Shown piece after piece: positions 7,523 through 15,945 of a stretch of DNA of 34,016 nucleotides. Every line of letters begins with the position of its first letter. Position 1 is the stretch's first letter. The notes beneath the pieces were generated by a model. It was not told where the DNA came from and searched no databases. It saw only the letters and a program-made list of their open reading frames with translations. Source of the stretch: Actinomycetes bacterium (GTDB lineage: Bacteria; Actinomycetota; Acidimicrobiia; Acidimicrobiales; Acidimicrobiaceae); assembly GCA_021819725.1 (NCBI GenBank), contig JAKAQR010000024.1, positions 1-34,016 of the forward strand, written 5' to 3'. Position numbers and translations under genes: made by a program.

Positions 7523-9292
7523 GTGTTTGAACGGCTACTGGTTGCGAACCGAGGAGAGATCGCGGTTCGTGTGATGCGAACCGCGCGAGAAATGGGCATC
7601 ACCACTATCGCCGTGTATTCGGACGCTGATCGAGATTCCATGCATGTGCGTTATGCGGACGAAGCCTACAACCTACCAGGAACAACTGTCCGTGAGAGCT
7701 ACCTCAACACCGAGCGCATCCTCGAGATAATCAAACGCTCCGGTGCGCAGGCGGTCCATCCAGGCTATGGCTTCTTCAGTGAAAACACAGACTTCGCCCG
7801 AGCCATCGAAAGCTCAGGTGTTGTGTTCGTCGGTCCACCTCCAAAGGCCATAGAGATCATGGGGGACAAAATCTCGTCTCGTATTGCGGCAACCGCCGCT
7901 GGTGTTGCCGGCGTCCCAGGCACAGCTGAGGTGCTTCAAAGCGCCGAGGAGATTATCACCTTTGGCAACCAGCACGGCTGGCCGGTCGCCATCAAGGCCG
8001 CCTATGGAGGAGGTGGGCGCGGGATGCGGGTAGTCCACTCCGCGTCTGAGGCAGCCGACGCCCTCTCCTCGGCGCAACGCGAGGCCCTTGCCTCATTCGG
8101 CCGTGACGAATGCTATTTGGAGCGGTACCTCGCTTGGCCAAGACACGTCGAGATGCAGATCATTGGGGACACGCACGGCAATATCGTATGGCTCGGCGAG
8201 CGCGACTGCTCCTGCCAACGACGGCATCAGAAGCTTATTGAGGAATCGCCAGCTCCTGATTTTCCGAACGATATTCGTGTGCAGATGGGTGAGGCCGCCG
8301 TCAAAGTTGCCAAGGCCTGTGGTTACTACAACGCGGGGACCGTCGAATTTCTATATCAAGATGGGCAGTTCTACTTTCTTGAGATGAATACGCGCCTTCA
8401 GGTCGAGCACCCTATCACCGAGGCGGTCACGGGTCTTGATCTGGTGGAGCTCCAACTGAGAGTCGCCGCTGGTGAACCCCTCGGCTTTGCTCAACACGAG
8501 GTTACCCATCGTGGGCATGCGATCGAGATACGCCTCAACGCTGAGGATCCGTCGGCGGGCCGCTTCATCCCGTCCCCTGGCCCAATTACCCGTTTCGATC
8601 GCGCAGACGGCCCGGGAGTAAGGACAGATGCTGGCTACGAGGCAGGGGACGCGGTCAGCCAGTACTATGACAACCTCATCGCCAAACTCGTCGTATGGGC
8701 ACCCGACCGTGAACGCGCCATCGCCAGGGCCGTACGTGCACTGCACGAAACCAAGCTGGAAGGGGTAACGACAACCATCCCGGCGGACCTGGCCATCCTC
8801 ACGCACCCAGACTTCGCGGCGGCACAACACTCTACCAAGTGGGTCGAAGATCGGTTGGATCTGAGCGCCTTGCCGGTTGGCCCAACGGCAAACGACACGG
8901 ACACGAGCCCTGCACCCACCGAGGTGGTGGCCGAGGTGAACGGAAAGCGAGTCGCCGTCAAGCTCTTCCTTCCCGACGTCGGACCAACCCCAGCATCGCG
9001 TACCAACCAAACAAGCAATGCATCCCCAACTCCGCGATCCGCTCGGCCACAAGGTTCAACCTCCTCATCCGGGTCCGGCTCCGGCAACGTAACGGTGCCG
9101 ATGCAAGGAACCGTCGTGAAGGTATCGGTCGAGGTAGGCCAGGAGGTGCAGGTCGGAGATACCGTTATCGTACTCGAGGCGATGAAGATGGAGAACTCGA
9201 TCCTCGCGGAACGCAACGGGACAATCAGCGAAATCAAGGTACAGCCTGGGGATACTGTCGGCACGGGCGATGTCGTCGCCGTCATCTCATAG
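7523..9292 (+). CDS. Acyl-CoA carboxylase alpha subunit (biotin carboxylase + BCCP)
   Basis: The protein (589 aa) is the biotinylated alpha subunit of an actinobacterial acetyl-/propionyl-CoA carboxylase (AccA3-like); it carboxylates its own biotin with bicarbonate and ATP. The biotin carboxylase domain fills about residues 1-445, with the N-terminal LLVANRGEIAVRVMRTARE, the ATP-grasp loop KAAYGGGGRGMRVV, ERDCSCQRRHQKLIEE, and EMNTRLQVEHPITE. A Thr/Pro/Ser-rich linker leads to the BCCP domain, with EAMKMEN carrying the biotinyl lysine near residue 555. The start is GTG with GGTGGAG just upstream. The beta (carboxyltransferase) subunit is absent. It is first in a five-gene plus-strand run that ends with methylmalonyl-CoA mutase, which suggests but does not prove propionyl-CoA use. 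Confidence 0.95.
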   Translation: MFERLLVANRGEIAVRVMRTAREMGITTIAVYSDADRDSMHVRYADEAYNLPGTTVRESYLNTERILEIIKRSGAQAVHPGYGFFSENTDFARAIESSGVVFVGPPPKAIEIMGDKISSRIAATAAGVAGVPGTAEVLQSAEEIITFGNQHGWPVAIKAAYGGGGRGMRVVHSASEAADALSSAQREALASFGRDECYLERYLAWPRHVEMQIIGDTHGNIVWLGERDCSCQRRHQKLIEESPAPDFPNDIRVQMGEAAVKVAKACGYYNAGTVEFLYQDGQFYFLEMNTRLQVEHPITEAVTGLDLVELQLRVAAGEPLGFAQHEVTHRGHAIEIRLNAEDPSAGRFIPSPGPITRFDRADGPGVRTDAGYEAGDAVSQYYDNLIAKLVVWAPDRERAIARAVRALHETKLEGVTTTIPADLAILTHPDFAAAQHSTKWVEDRLDLSALPVGPTANDTDTSPAPTEVVAEVNGKRVAVKLFLPDVGPTPASRTNQTSNASPTPRSARPQGSTSSSGSGSGNVTVPMQGTVVKVSVEVGQEVQVGDTVIVLEAMKMENSILAERNGTISEIKVQPGDTVGTGDVVAVIS

Positions 9293-9318
9293 CGCCAGGA
9301 CGAGACACAAGGAGGGGA

Positions 9319-10485
9319 ATGCCGTCACTCGATACCGAGCGCAAGGTGATTCGGTCAGCAGCCGAGCGCAACTACGGTCGTGCCTACGATCTATCTCACC
9401 GGATCCATGCCAACCCAGAGCTTGGGTTTGAGGAGGTCAAAGCTTCAGGCTGGCTCGCTGCCGAGCTCGAAGCCATCGGTCTTACGGTGACGAGGGGCGT
9501 TGGCGGGCTCGATACCGCGGTCCTTGCCGAGGTGGGATCCGGCGACCTCGTCGTCACCATCTGTGCAGAGTACGATGCCCTTCCTCTCCTCGGTCATGCC
9601 TGTGGTCACAACGTCATTGCAGCCAGTGCCGTTTTGGCCGCTGCCGCGCTCATCGAGTTGGTCGGAGAGCTCGGCATCACGCTTCGCGTCGTCGGCACTC
9701 CAGCGGAGGAGGGGGGCGGTGGTAAGATTATCCTGCTCAACCGCGGAGTCTTCACCGGCACCAACCTCGCAATGATGCTCCATCCGGCGCCAATGGAGGC
9801 TGACCGGATGCACGTACAGGCAGCCCGGCACTTCTCGGTGAGTTTCCGAGGTCGAGACTCCCATGCCGCCGCGGCGCCGCAACTCGGCATCAACGCTCTC
9901 GACGCGATGACCATTGCTCAGATATCGATTGGGCTGCTGCGCCAACACATCGGCCCCAACGACCGAATTCATGGCATTATTACCAAGGGTGGTGATGCCC
10001 CGAATATCATCCCGTCTCTCGTCGAAGGTGAGTTTCTCACCCGAGCTGGGACCCTTGAGGATCTTGAGCAATTGGTACCTCGTGTCGATCGCTGCTTCGA
10101 GGCTGGCGCACTGGCAACTGGGTCAAGCTGCACGATCAGCGATCGAGGGCCAATCTACTCACAACTGGTTACCGATGAGGAGCTTGCGGCGATCTATGTG
10201 AACGAGGCGACGGAGTTAGGGCGTACCTTCCCTTCCGAACAAGAGCCGCTCTCCGCTTCGACGGACATGGGGAACTTATCATTAGAGGTTGCGGTTATCC
10301 ACCCGCTCGTGACCATCAACTCGTGGCCGGCCGTCAATCATCAACCTGAGTTTACGCAGGCCGCCAAGTCACCAGAGGCAGATCGAGCGATGTTCGAAGG
10401 TGGAATGGCCCTTGCAATGACCGCTATGGTAGCTGCCAAGACCACAGCCACTCGTGACCGCTTACTTGCGCGGCCATGCCGATGA
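9319..10485 (+). CDS. M20 family amidohydrolase/peptidase (AbgB/ACY1L2-like)
   Basis: A zinc-dependent M20 hydrolase (388 aa). AEYDALPLLGHACGHN (near residue 80) holds metal ligands, and GTPAEEGGGGK (near 130) holds the catalytic/metal Glu pair. The dimerisation lid domain follows (DSHAAAAPQLGINALDA near 180), and a C-terminal STDMGNLS block completes the site. The GHACGHN plus EEGGGGK combination is typical of the p-aminobenzoyl-glutamate hydrolase (AbgB) and ACY1L2/PM20D2 branch, so the likely reaction is cleavage of an amide bond of a small acylated amino acid or dipeptide; the substrate is unknown. The frame runs far upstream into the carboxylase gene, but the ATG at 9319 has AAGGAGGGG directly before it. 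It lies 26 bp after the carboxylase gene and is probably cotranscribed. Confidence 0.9.
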   Translation: MPSLDTERKVIRSAAERNYGRAYDLSHRIHANPELGFEEVKASGWLAAELEAIGLTVTRGVGGLDTAVLAEVGSGDLVVTICAEYDALPLLGHACGHNVIAASAVLAAAALIELVGELGITLRVVGTPAEEGGGGKIILLNRGVFTGTNLAMMLHPAPMEADRMHVQAARHFSVSFRGRDSHAAAAPQLGINALDAMTIAQISIGLLRQHIGPNDRIHGIITKGGDAPNIIPSLVEGEFLTRAGTLEDLEQLVPRVDRCFEAGALATGSSCTISDRGPIYSQLVTDEELAAIYVNEATELGRTFPSEQEPLSASTDMGNLSLEVAVIHPLVTINSWPAVNHQPEFTQAAKSPEADRAMFEGGMALAMTAMVAAKTTATRDRLLARPCR

Positions 10486-10523
10486 GATGACACACCACCC
10501 TAAGGCAGGTGAAGGACACTTCG

Positions 10524-11126
10524 GTGGACTTTGACACGGTCCTGCGTCGACGGCGTATGCATCGCGCATTCTCCGCGGAGCCAGTCGGACTCGCTGACGT
10601 GGTAGCCCTTTGCGAAGCGGCCTTTCGTGCGCCCTCCGCTGGCTTCACGCAAGGCACGGAGCTGGTCATCATTACCAAACCCGAGCGGATTCAGGCGATT
10701 CTTACACTCATTACCACCGAGGGCTGGCTCGAGGCTTCGCGCACGCATCGTGGGCTTCGACAATCTCAGGTCCTCATCTTGCCGATCGTCAACAAGCCTG
10801 CCTATCTTTCGCGTTACGCCGAGGCCGACAAGGTGCGTTCGGACCTCTCAAATGAACACAAGTGGCCACAGCCCTACTGGATCGTCGACGCGAGCTTTGC
10901 AACAATGCAACTCCTGCTCAAGGTGGTCGATCTTGGTCTTGGTGCCACGTTCATGGGCATCTATCACGGCCACGACGACCTAGCAGAGCTCCTTGAGATA
11001 CCAGCGGGGATGGATCCCCTGGGTATAGTCTGCATTGGACACCCTAGCGATGAAGCTCCAACCGGATCCCCGAGTCGGCGCGAGCGACGAGAGGTGGCCA
11101 CTCGGATCCACTTCGAACGGTGGTAG
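10524..11126 (+). CDS. Nitroreductase family protein
   Basis: An FMN-dependent nitroreductase-fold protein of about 200 aa. The N-terminal FDTVLRRRRMHRAFSAEPVG is the phosphate-binding Arg-rich motif of the family, and EAAFRAPSAGFTQGTELVII follows as the FMN contact. DASFATMQLLLKVVDLGLGATFMGIYHG and PLGIVCIGHPSDEAP match the C-terminal half (FMN phosphate and dimer contacts). It probably reduces a quinone-, nitro- or enone-type compound with NAD(P)H; the substrate is unknown. Two GTG starts compete. The one at 10509 has AAGG only three bases away; the one at 10524 has AAGGA seven bases upstream and is preferred, giving 200 rather than 205 aa. It lies between the M20 hydrolase and the rhodanese-E1 gene in the same run. 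Confidence 0.88.
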   Translation: MDFDTVLRRRRMHRAFSAEPVGLADVVALCEAAFRAPSAGFTQGTELVIITKPERIQAILTLITTEGWLEASRTHRGLRQSQVLILPIVNKPAYLSRYAEADKVRSDLSNEHKWPQPYWIVDASFATMQLLLKVVDLGLGATFMGIYHGHDDLAELLEIPAGMDPLGIVCIGHPSDEAPTGSPSRRERREVATRIHFERW

Positions 11127-11147
11127 CATGGCTCAAGGAGGCTACCC

Positions 11148-12335
11148 ATGTCTAACTTCCACAATTTGCTGACCAACGCGCGAGCCCAGATCACCGAGGT
11201 CGATGCTGATGATATCCTCGCACGTCCAGATGCTTTTGAGGTCTTCCTCGACGTACGTGAACCATCAGAAGTCGACCTCGGGGCCATTCCAGGCAGCATT
11301 CATCTTCCTCGAGGGAACCTCGAACTCCAGGTTGAAGGGGTATTGCCAAACAAGAACACCCCTGTGCTCGTCTACTGCGCAGCAGGTATACGCAGTGCAT
11401 TCGCCGCGCTTACTCTTCGAGAGTTGGGCTATACGAAGGTAGCATCATTGCGAGGCGGTTTCGATGCCTGGAAGGCACACGGTGGTAACTGGGAGATTCC
11501 ATTCAGGCTCACGGATACTCAGCGGCTCCGCTATCACCGCCATCTACTCCTTCCCGGTGTGGGTGAGGCGGGACAGTTGAGGCTGCTCGCGGCGCGAGTA
11601 CTGATCCTCGGTGCGGGAGGGCTCGGCTCGCCGGGAGCGCTGTATCTTGCCGCAGCGGGTGTTGGCACCATCGGTATTGTCGATATGGACGAGGTTGACG
11701 TATCAAACCTCCAACGCCAAATCATTCACTCGACCGCCACCATCGGTCAACGCAAGGTCGACTCCGCCAAGGCAGCCATCGCTGCTCTCAACCCGGACGT
11801 TCGCGTGCACACCTACGACTACCACCTCAACGCCACAAACATCGACGCAGTACTCACGGACTATGACGTGGTCATCGATGGAACCGACAACTTCGCAACT
11901 CGCTATATCATCAATGATGCTGCGAGCACCATTGGCATTCCCGTAGTCCATGGGTCGATCTACCAGTTCGAAGGTCAGGTAACCGTCTTCGCACCGCCAC
12001 GAGGACCATGCTTTCGCTGCTTCGCACCTGTCCCTCCGCCGGTCGAACTTGCACCCTCGTGTGCGCAGGCCGGAGTGCTTGGCGTTTTGCCCGGCATCAT
12101 CGGCACACTGCAAGCAACCGAAGCGATCAAAATCATCCTCGGCATCGGGGAACCGCTCATCGGTCGCATCTTGACCTACGATGCGACAATTGAAGAGTTC
12201 CAAATCTATCGGCTCACCATCGACCCGAAGTGCGCGGCGGCTGGACACCGAGCCAAGGAGGAGCGGGCAGAAGCCCGTGACCTTGCTGACTCAGCCATCG
12301 ACCTTGCACCGAGAAGAGCCCACCAGAACTCTTGA
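11148..12335 (+). CDS. Rhodanese-MoeB/ThiF (E1-like) fusion protein
   Basis: The protein (395 aa) has an N-terminal rhodanese domain (about 15-115) with the sulfur-carrying Cys77 in YCAAGIRSA. A MoeB/ThiF adenylyltransferase domain (about 125-365) follows, with the ATP loop GAGGLGSPG near 155, NLQRQIIH, DGTDNFATRY, and SCAQAGVLGVLPG, whose Cys (near 305) matches the E1-like catalytic cysteine region. Such enzymes activate the C-terminus of a MoaD/ThiS/CysO-type sulfur carrier and supply sulfur. In the common MoeZ/MoeBR proteins the rhodanese follows the E1 domain; here it comes first. Of the two zinc Cys pairs, CFRC (near 289) is intact, but the second reads CAAAGH, lacking one Cys. The ATG start has AAGGAGG seven bases upstream. 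No sulfur carrier gene is nearby. Confidence 0.92.
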   Translation: MSNFHNLLTNARAQITEVDADDILARPDAFEVFLDVREPSEVDLGAIPGSIHLPRGNLELQVEGVLPNKNTPVLVYCAAGIRSAFAALTLRELGYTKVASLRGGFDAWKAHGGNWEIPFRLTDTQRLRYHRHLLLPGVGEAGQLRLLAARVLILGAGGLGSPGALYLAAAGVGTIGIVDMDEVDVSNLQRQIIHSTATIGQRKVDSAKAAIAALNPDVRVHTYDYHLNATNIDAVLTDYDVVIDGTDNFATRYIINDAASTIGIPVVHGSIYQFEGQVTVFAPPRGPCFRCFAPVPPPVELAPSCAQAGVLGVLPGIIGTLQATEAIKIILGIGEPLIGRILTYDATIEEFQIYRLTIDPKCAAAGHRAKEERAEARDLADSAIDLAPRRAHQNS

Positions 12336-12371
12336 CTCAGATGCGGTTCGAGCAACAAGTAGTATGACAGG

Positions 12372-13943
12372 GTGACCTCCAGACAGACAGACTCTGAAAT
12401 CCCTATCGAACCGGTATATTCACCAGCAACCACCTCGGTCGACTATCAGCGCGACCTCGGTGATCCTGGTGTCTTTCCCTTTACCCGGGGCATCTATCCG
12501 GAGATGTATCGTCGCCGTGCATGGACGATGCGCCAGTACGCCGGTTTCGGAACGGCAGAGGCGACGAACCAGCGCTTCCATTTCCTGCTCGACAATGGAC
12601 AGACGGGCCTCTCGTGCGCCTTTGATCTTCCAACACAGATGGGTTATGACGCAGATCATCCTCGAGCTGACGGAGAAGTTGGTCGCGTAGGTGTTGCCAT
12701 CTCCTCAATCGAGGATATGCATCGGTTGCTCAAAGGGATTCCCCTCGACAAGGTCACGACCTCAATGACGATCAATGCAACAGCCTCCACCTTGCTGCTC
12801 CTCTACCAATTGGTAGCCGAAGAGACTGGCATCGACCCAGCCACCATCGGTGGAACGATTCAAAATGATATCTTGAAGGAGTACGCAGCTCGCGGTACCT
12901 ACATCTACCCGCCCCGCCCGAGCATGCGCATCATTACAGACATCTTCAGCTACTGTCAACGCGAGTTGCCGCATTTTAACACCATCTCTATCTCTGGCTA
13001 TCACATTCGGGAAGCCGGATCTACTGCCGTTCAAGAGCTGGCGTTTACGCTTGCAAATGGCATCGCCTACGTTGAAGCCGCACTCCAGGCTGGGCTTGCG
13101 GTCGATGACTTCGCCCCTCGTCTGAGCTTCTTCTGGAATGCTCACAACAACCTGTTCGAAGAGGTTGCCAAATTTCGGGCCGCGCGTCGCCTTTGGGCAC
13201 ATATCATGCGTGATCGCTTCAAGACAAATAATCCACGCTCGCAGCTCATGCGCTTCCATACCCAAACCGGTGGATCAACCCTCACTGCACAGCAACCAGA
13301 GGTCAATCTCATCCGTGTCTCCATCCAAGCGCTCGCTGCCGCCCTCGGGGGAACCCAGTCACTGCACACCAACGGGTACGATGAAGCGCTGGGCTTGCCG
13401 ACAGAGAAGGCGGCAAAGCTCGCTCTGCGGACCCAGCAGGTGATCGCCCACGAGACCGGTGTCACCGACACGGTCGATCCGCTAGCGGGCTCGTACTTTG
13501 TGGAGTCGCTCACTACATCCCTGGAGGAGCGAGCCAAGGCATACCTCGACGAGATCGATGCGCAAGGCGGCGCCGTCGCCGCCATTGAAGCTGGATACAT
13601 CCAACAGGAGATCGAGCGCGCAGCCTACGCCTATACCAAAGCGGTCGATGCCGGCGACAAGGTCATCGTCGGCGTCAACCGATTCGTCGACCAACAAGAA
13701 ATGAGTCCAGAGGTGTTTCCGATCGATCCGGCCCTCCAGCGTGAACAGTCCGAGAGGGTACAGGAGTTGCGCCGTCGCCGAGACCAAGGTGCCGTAGACC
13801 GTGCCTTGGACGAACTCAAAGTCGCGGCGGAGAGCTCGGCAAATATCTGCTATCCGATGAAGAGTGCTCTCGCCGCGCGCGCAACCCTTGGTGAGGTCAG
13901 CGACTGCCTGCGAGAGGTCTTCGGAACCTACACTCCTACTTGA
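12372..13943 (+). CDS. Methylmalonyl-CoA mutase large (substrate-binding) subunit, no B12 domain
   Basis: The protein (523 aa) has the TIM-barrel part of a coenzyme-B12 acyl-CoA mutase but no DxHxxG cobalamin domain, so it must work with a separate B12 subunit, as in split archaeal/actinobacterial enzymes. Tyr56 in TMRQYAGF and Arg174 in KEYAARGTY are 118 residues apart and match the substrate-specificity pair of methylmalonyl-CoA mutase (Tyr89/Arg207 in Propionibacterium). Isobutyryl-CoA mutase has Phe/Gln at these positions. Other family blocks are [34 protein letters not shown] and [20 protein letters not shown]. It interconverts (R)-methylmalonyl-CoA and succinyl-CoA. The GTG start lies 36 bp after the preceding gene. 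The small subunit, epimerase and MeaB chaperone are not in the window. Confidence 0.93.
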   Translation: MTSRQTDSEIPIEPVYSPATTSVDYQRDLGDPGVFPFTRGIYPEMYRRRAWTMRQYAGFGTAEATNQRFHFLLDNGQTGLSCAFDLPTQMGYDADHPRADGEVGRVGVAISSIEDMHRLLKGIPLDKVTTSMTINATASTLLLLYQLVAEETGIDPATIGGTIQNDILKEYAARGTYIYPPRPSMRIITDIFSYCQRELPHFNTISISGYHIREAGSTAVQELAFTLANGIAYVEAALQAGLAVDDFAPRLSFFWNAHNNLFEEVAKFRAARRLWAHIMRDRFKTNNPRSQLMRFHTQTGGSTLTAQQPEVNLIRVSIQALAAALGGTQSLHTNGYDEALGLPTEKAAKLALRTQQVIAHETGVTDTVDPLAGSYFVESLTTSLEERAKAYLDEIDAQGGAVAAIEAGYIQQEIERAAYAYTKAVDAGDKVIVGVNRFVDQQEMSPEVFPIDPALQREQSERVQELRRRRDQGAVDRALDELKVAAESSANICYPMKSALAARATLGEVSDCLREVFGTYTPT

Positions 13944-13967
13944 TTTCGATGTATTCTATGCTATACT
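13940..13967 (+). promoter_or_regulatory. Sigma70-type promoter for the conserved hypothetical gene
   Basis: TTGATT (13940-13945), a 16-base spacer, then TATACT (13962-13967). The -35 box overlaps the mutase stop codon. Transcription would begin near 13974, just ahead of the AAGGAGG site at 13984. This is one of the clearest promoter-like pairs seen in the window. Confidence 0.6.
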
Positions 13968-13996
13968 AGTTGAGTACCGCACCAAGGAGGGGTATT

Positions 13997-14587
13997 ATGG
14001 GTCAGGAGGGTCCGCGTCCAGAGTTACTGTCGGTTATCCGTTGGGAGGTGCCCCACGAACAGGAACGATGGTGGCCCATCACATCCGATTACGTTCAGCT
14101 CCTGTGGCTGCCCGTCCTCGGCCCATCATCTATCGTTTTGCTTCAACGTCTCGATCTTCTGATTGGTACTGCATCGCGAGTCTGCATCAGATCTGAGGAG
14201 CTGGCCCAATCACTCGGACTCGGCCACACACCCACGCGAGGTTCGCTGCTGAACCGAAGCCTCGATCGCTGCCGTGACTTCCATGTCCTTCGGGAGCTGG
14301 TCCCCGGTCTTATCGAAGTGCCACGTGAACTCCCACCGTTGAGCAGTCGCCAGCTAAGACGACTGCCCGCAAGCCTCCAAGTCGTCGCGGCGACCCGACC
14401 AGAATTACACCGCTATCGAACTATTGCCGACCGTGAAGGGCGACAGCACCAACTGAGCGCCACCCTCGCAAGCCTTGGCGCAGAGGACGATGAGATCGTC
14501 GACCAGCTCGTTCGCCTCGGCTACGCTCCTCCTAGCCATCCAGGTCCTGGAGCCATCGAACAAAGGTCAGCACACCAAACCCGGTAG
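13997..14587 (+). CDS. Conserved actinobacterial hypothetical protein
   Basis: A 196 aa soluble protein. The segment WLPVLGPSSIVLLQRLDLLI followed by EELAQSLGLGHTPTRGSLLNRSLDRC resembles a family of uncharacterised actinobacterial proteins with a winged-helix-like central part and a closing LPPLSSRQLRRLPASLQ block. I know of no function. No signal peptide or membrane segment is seen. The start is ATG at 13997 with AAGGAGG six bases upstream; an earlier in-frame TTG lacks such a site. It has its own promoter-like sequence overlapping the mutase stop. Its last 56 bp overlap the 3' end of pepA on the other strand. Confidence 0.72.
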   Translation: MGQEGPRPELLSVIRWEVPHEQERWWPITSDYVQLLWLPVLGPSSIVLLQRLDLLIGTASRVCIRSEELAQSLGLGHTPTRGSLLNRSLDRCRDFHVLRELVPGLIEVPRELPPLSSRQLRRLPASLQVVAATRPELHRYRTIADREGRQHQLSATLASLGAEDDEIVDQLVRLGYAPPSHPGPGAIEQRSAHQTR

Positions 14588-15896
14588 CACCGGCTCGCAC
14601 CCATCCTCGATCACCCTCGGCTCGCGACGGGCCCGCGATGTCGAGATGAGCCCAACGCACGTCCGGTACGAAGCGCTGCAGCAAGAGCGCAGCTGTGATC
14701 GCACCCGCACCGCGCTTTCCGATATTTTTCATATCAGCTACCTCCGAAGCGATGAGTTTCTCATAGCTCTTTGGGAGGGGAAGCTGCCAGTTGGGTTCGG
14801 CAGCACGCGCTCCTGCAGCGTGGAGCGCGTGAATAAGACCTTCGTCACTGCCCATCAATCCCGCAACCTCGTCCCCGAGCGCTACCACGCATGCACCAGT
14901 CAAGGTAGCGATATCCACGATCTCCTGGTTGCCATCCTCGAGAGCCAATGTGAGGCCATCTGCAAGAACCAGGCGCCCCTCTGCATCGGTATTGAGCACC
15001 TCGATCGTGCGACCCGAGCGGGTGACCAGCACATCGCCTGGTTTCTGAGCGCTGCCTGAGGGCATATTTTCCGTCATCATCAGGTAGCCATTGACCTCAT
15101 GGGTAACTCCGAGTGCCCGGAGCGTCGACATCGCCGCCAGAACGGCCGCCGCACCGCCCATGTCGGTCTTCATCGCCATCATGCCCTCGCCCGATTTCAA
15201 CGAGAGCCCTCCCGAGTCAAACGTGATACCCTTACCAACCAACCCCACTGTTCGACCTGATGTCTGTTCAGGCCTATATGTGAGTTTGATGGCCCTCGGA
15301 GGCTCCGCGGAGCCGCGAGCCACACCAAGGAGCCCTCCGAGATGCTCTCGTTCACACGCCTGCTCATCCCAGATACGAATCTCGAGTCCAGACTGCTCTG
15401 CGACTTTACCTGCGATGCGTGCGAAGTCCACCGGTGTCAGGCGCGACGGTGGTTCATTGATGAGATCGCGTGCAAGCGCCACGGCCTCAGCCAGCACCGA
15501 CGCGCGTGCAAGTGCGGCTTCGCCGGCGGCTCCGCCAACAACCTGAACTCGCTCACAGACATACGAGTCGGCATCCTCCTTGGTTCGGTACGCATCGAAC
15601 CGATACCCCGCAAGCAACATGCCAAGGAATAACTCCTCAAGTTGTTGTTCTCCGAGGTCAGCAAGCAAGAGCGCGGCACTCGCAAAGCGGGCCCGCGATA
15701 GCTCATCGACAATCGCTGCACCGAGACTTCTGAGTTGTTCGACAGTTGGGTCAGGTGCGATACCGAACTCGTAGGCGATGTCACCATCATGCAATACCGC
15801 GCGCATCTTGGTCGAATGCTCGCCAGGCTGAATTCGTACGACGGGTGTCTGTAAACCGGTTTCGCCTGTGATCGTCACCGATGTCTTAAGACCCAC
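14532..15896 (-). CDS. pepA: Leucyl aminopeptidase PepA (M17)
   Basis: The protein (454 aa) is a cytosolic M17 aminopeptidase with two metals that removes N-terminal residues from peptides. The variable N-terminal domain fills about residues 1-150. The catalytic domain shows VGLVGKGITFDSGGLSLKSG (metal-binding Lys and Asp), MKTDMGGAAAVLAAM, and NTDAEGRLVLADGL, the M17 signature with the metal Asp and Glu and the catalytic Arg. It is somewhat shorter than the usual 480-500 aa, mainly at the N-terminus. The frame is open upstream, but the GTG at 15896-15894 has AGGAGGAGG about six bases before it, so that start is used. It lies 49 bp after the adenosyltransferase gene and overlaps the convergent hypothetical gene by 56 bp. 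Confidence 0.93.
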   Translation of the reverse strand: MGLKTSVTITGETGLQTPVVRIQPGEHSTKMRAVLHDGDIAYEFGIAPDPTVEQLRSLGAAIVDELSRARFASAALLLADLGEQQLEELFLGMLLAGYRFDAYRTKEDADSYVCERVQVVGGAAGEAALARASVLAEAVALARDLINEPPSRLTPVDFARIAGKVAEQSGLEIRIWDEQACEREHLGGLLGVARGSAEPPRAIKLTYRPEQTSGRTVGLVGKGITFDSGGLSLKSGEGMMAMKTDMGGAAAVLAAMSTLRALGVTHEVNGYLMMTENMPSGSAQKPGDVLVTRSGRTIEVLNTDAEGRLVLADGLTLALEDGNQEIVDIATLTGACVVALGDEVAGLMGSDEGLIHALHAAGARAAEPNWQLPLPKSYEKLIASEVADMKNIGKRGAGAITAALLLQRFVPDVRWAHLDIAGPSRAEGDRGWVRAGATGFGVLTFVRWLQDLDG

Positions 15897-15945
15897 ACTT
15901 GCCTCCTCCTGAAGTCCGATGTTGGAACAACTATCTCCCAGTACC

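Noticed and set aside
8351..9285. Minus-strand frames of 200-230 residues inside the carboxylase gene
   Set aside because: They are antisense to a well-identified conserved gene, with no family resemblance and no start signals.
8839..9318. N-terminal extension of the M20 hydrolase frame into the carboxylase gene
   Set aside because: The segment overlaps the BCCP coding region in another frame, has shadow-like composition, and the ATG at 9319 has an ideal ribosome site.
14475..15059. Plus-strand frame of 194 residues opposite pepA
   Set aside because: It is a shadow of the M17 coding strand; its composition is not protein-like and it has no ribosome site.
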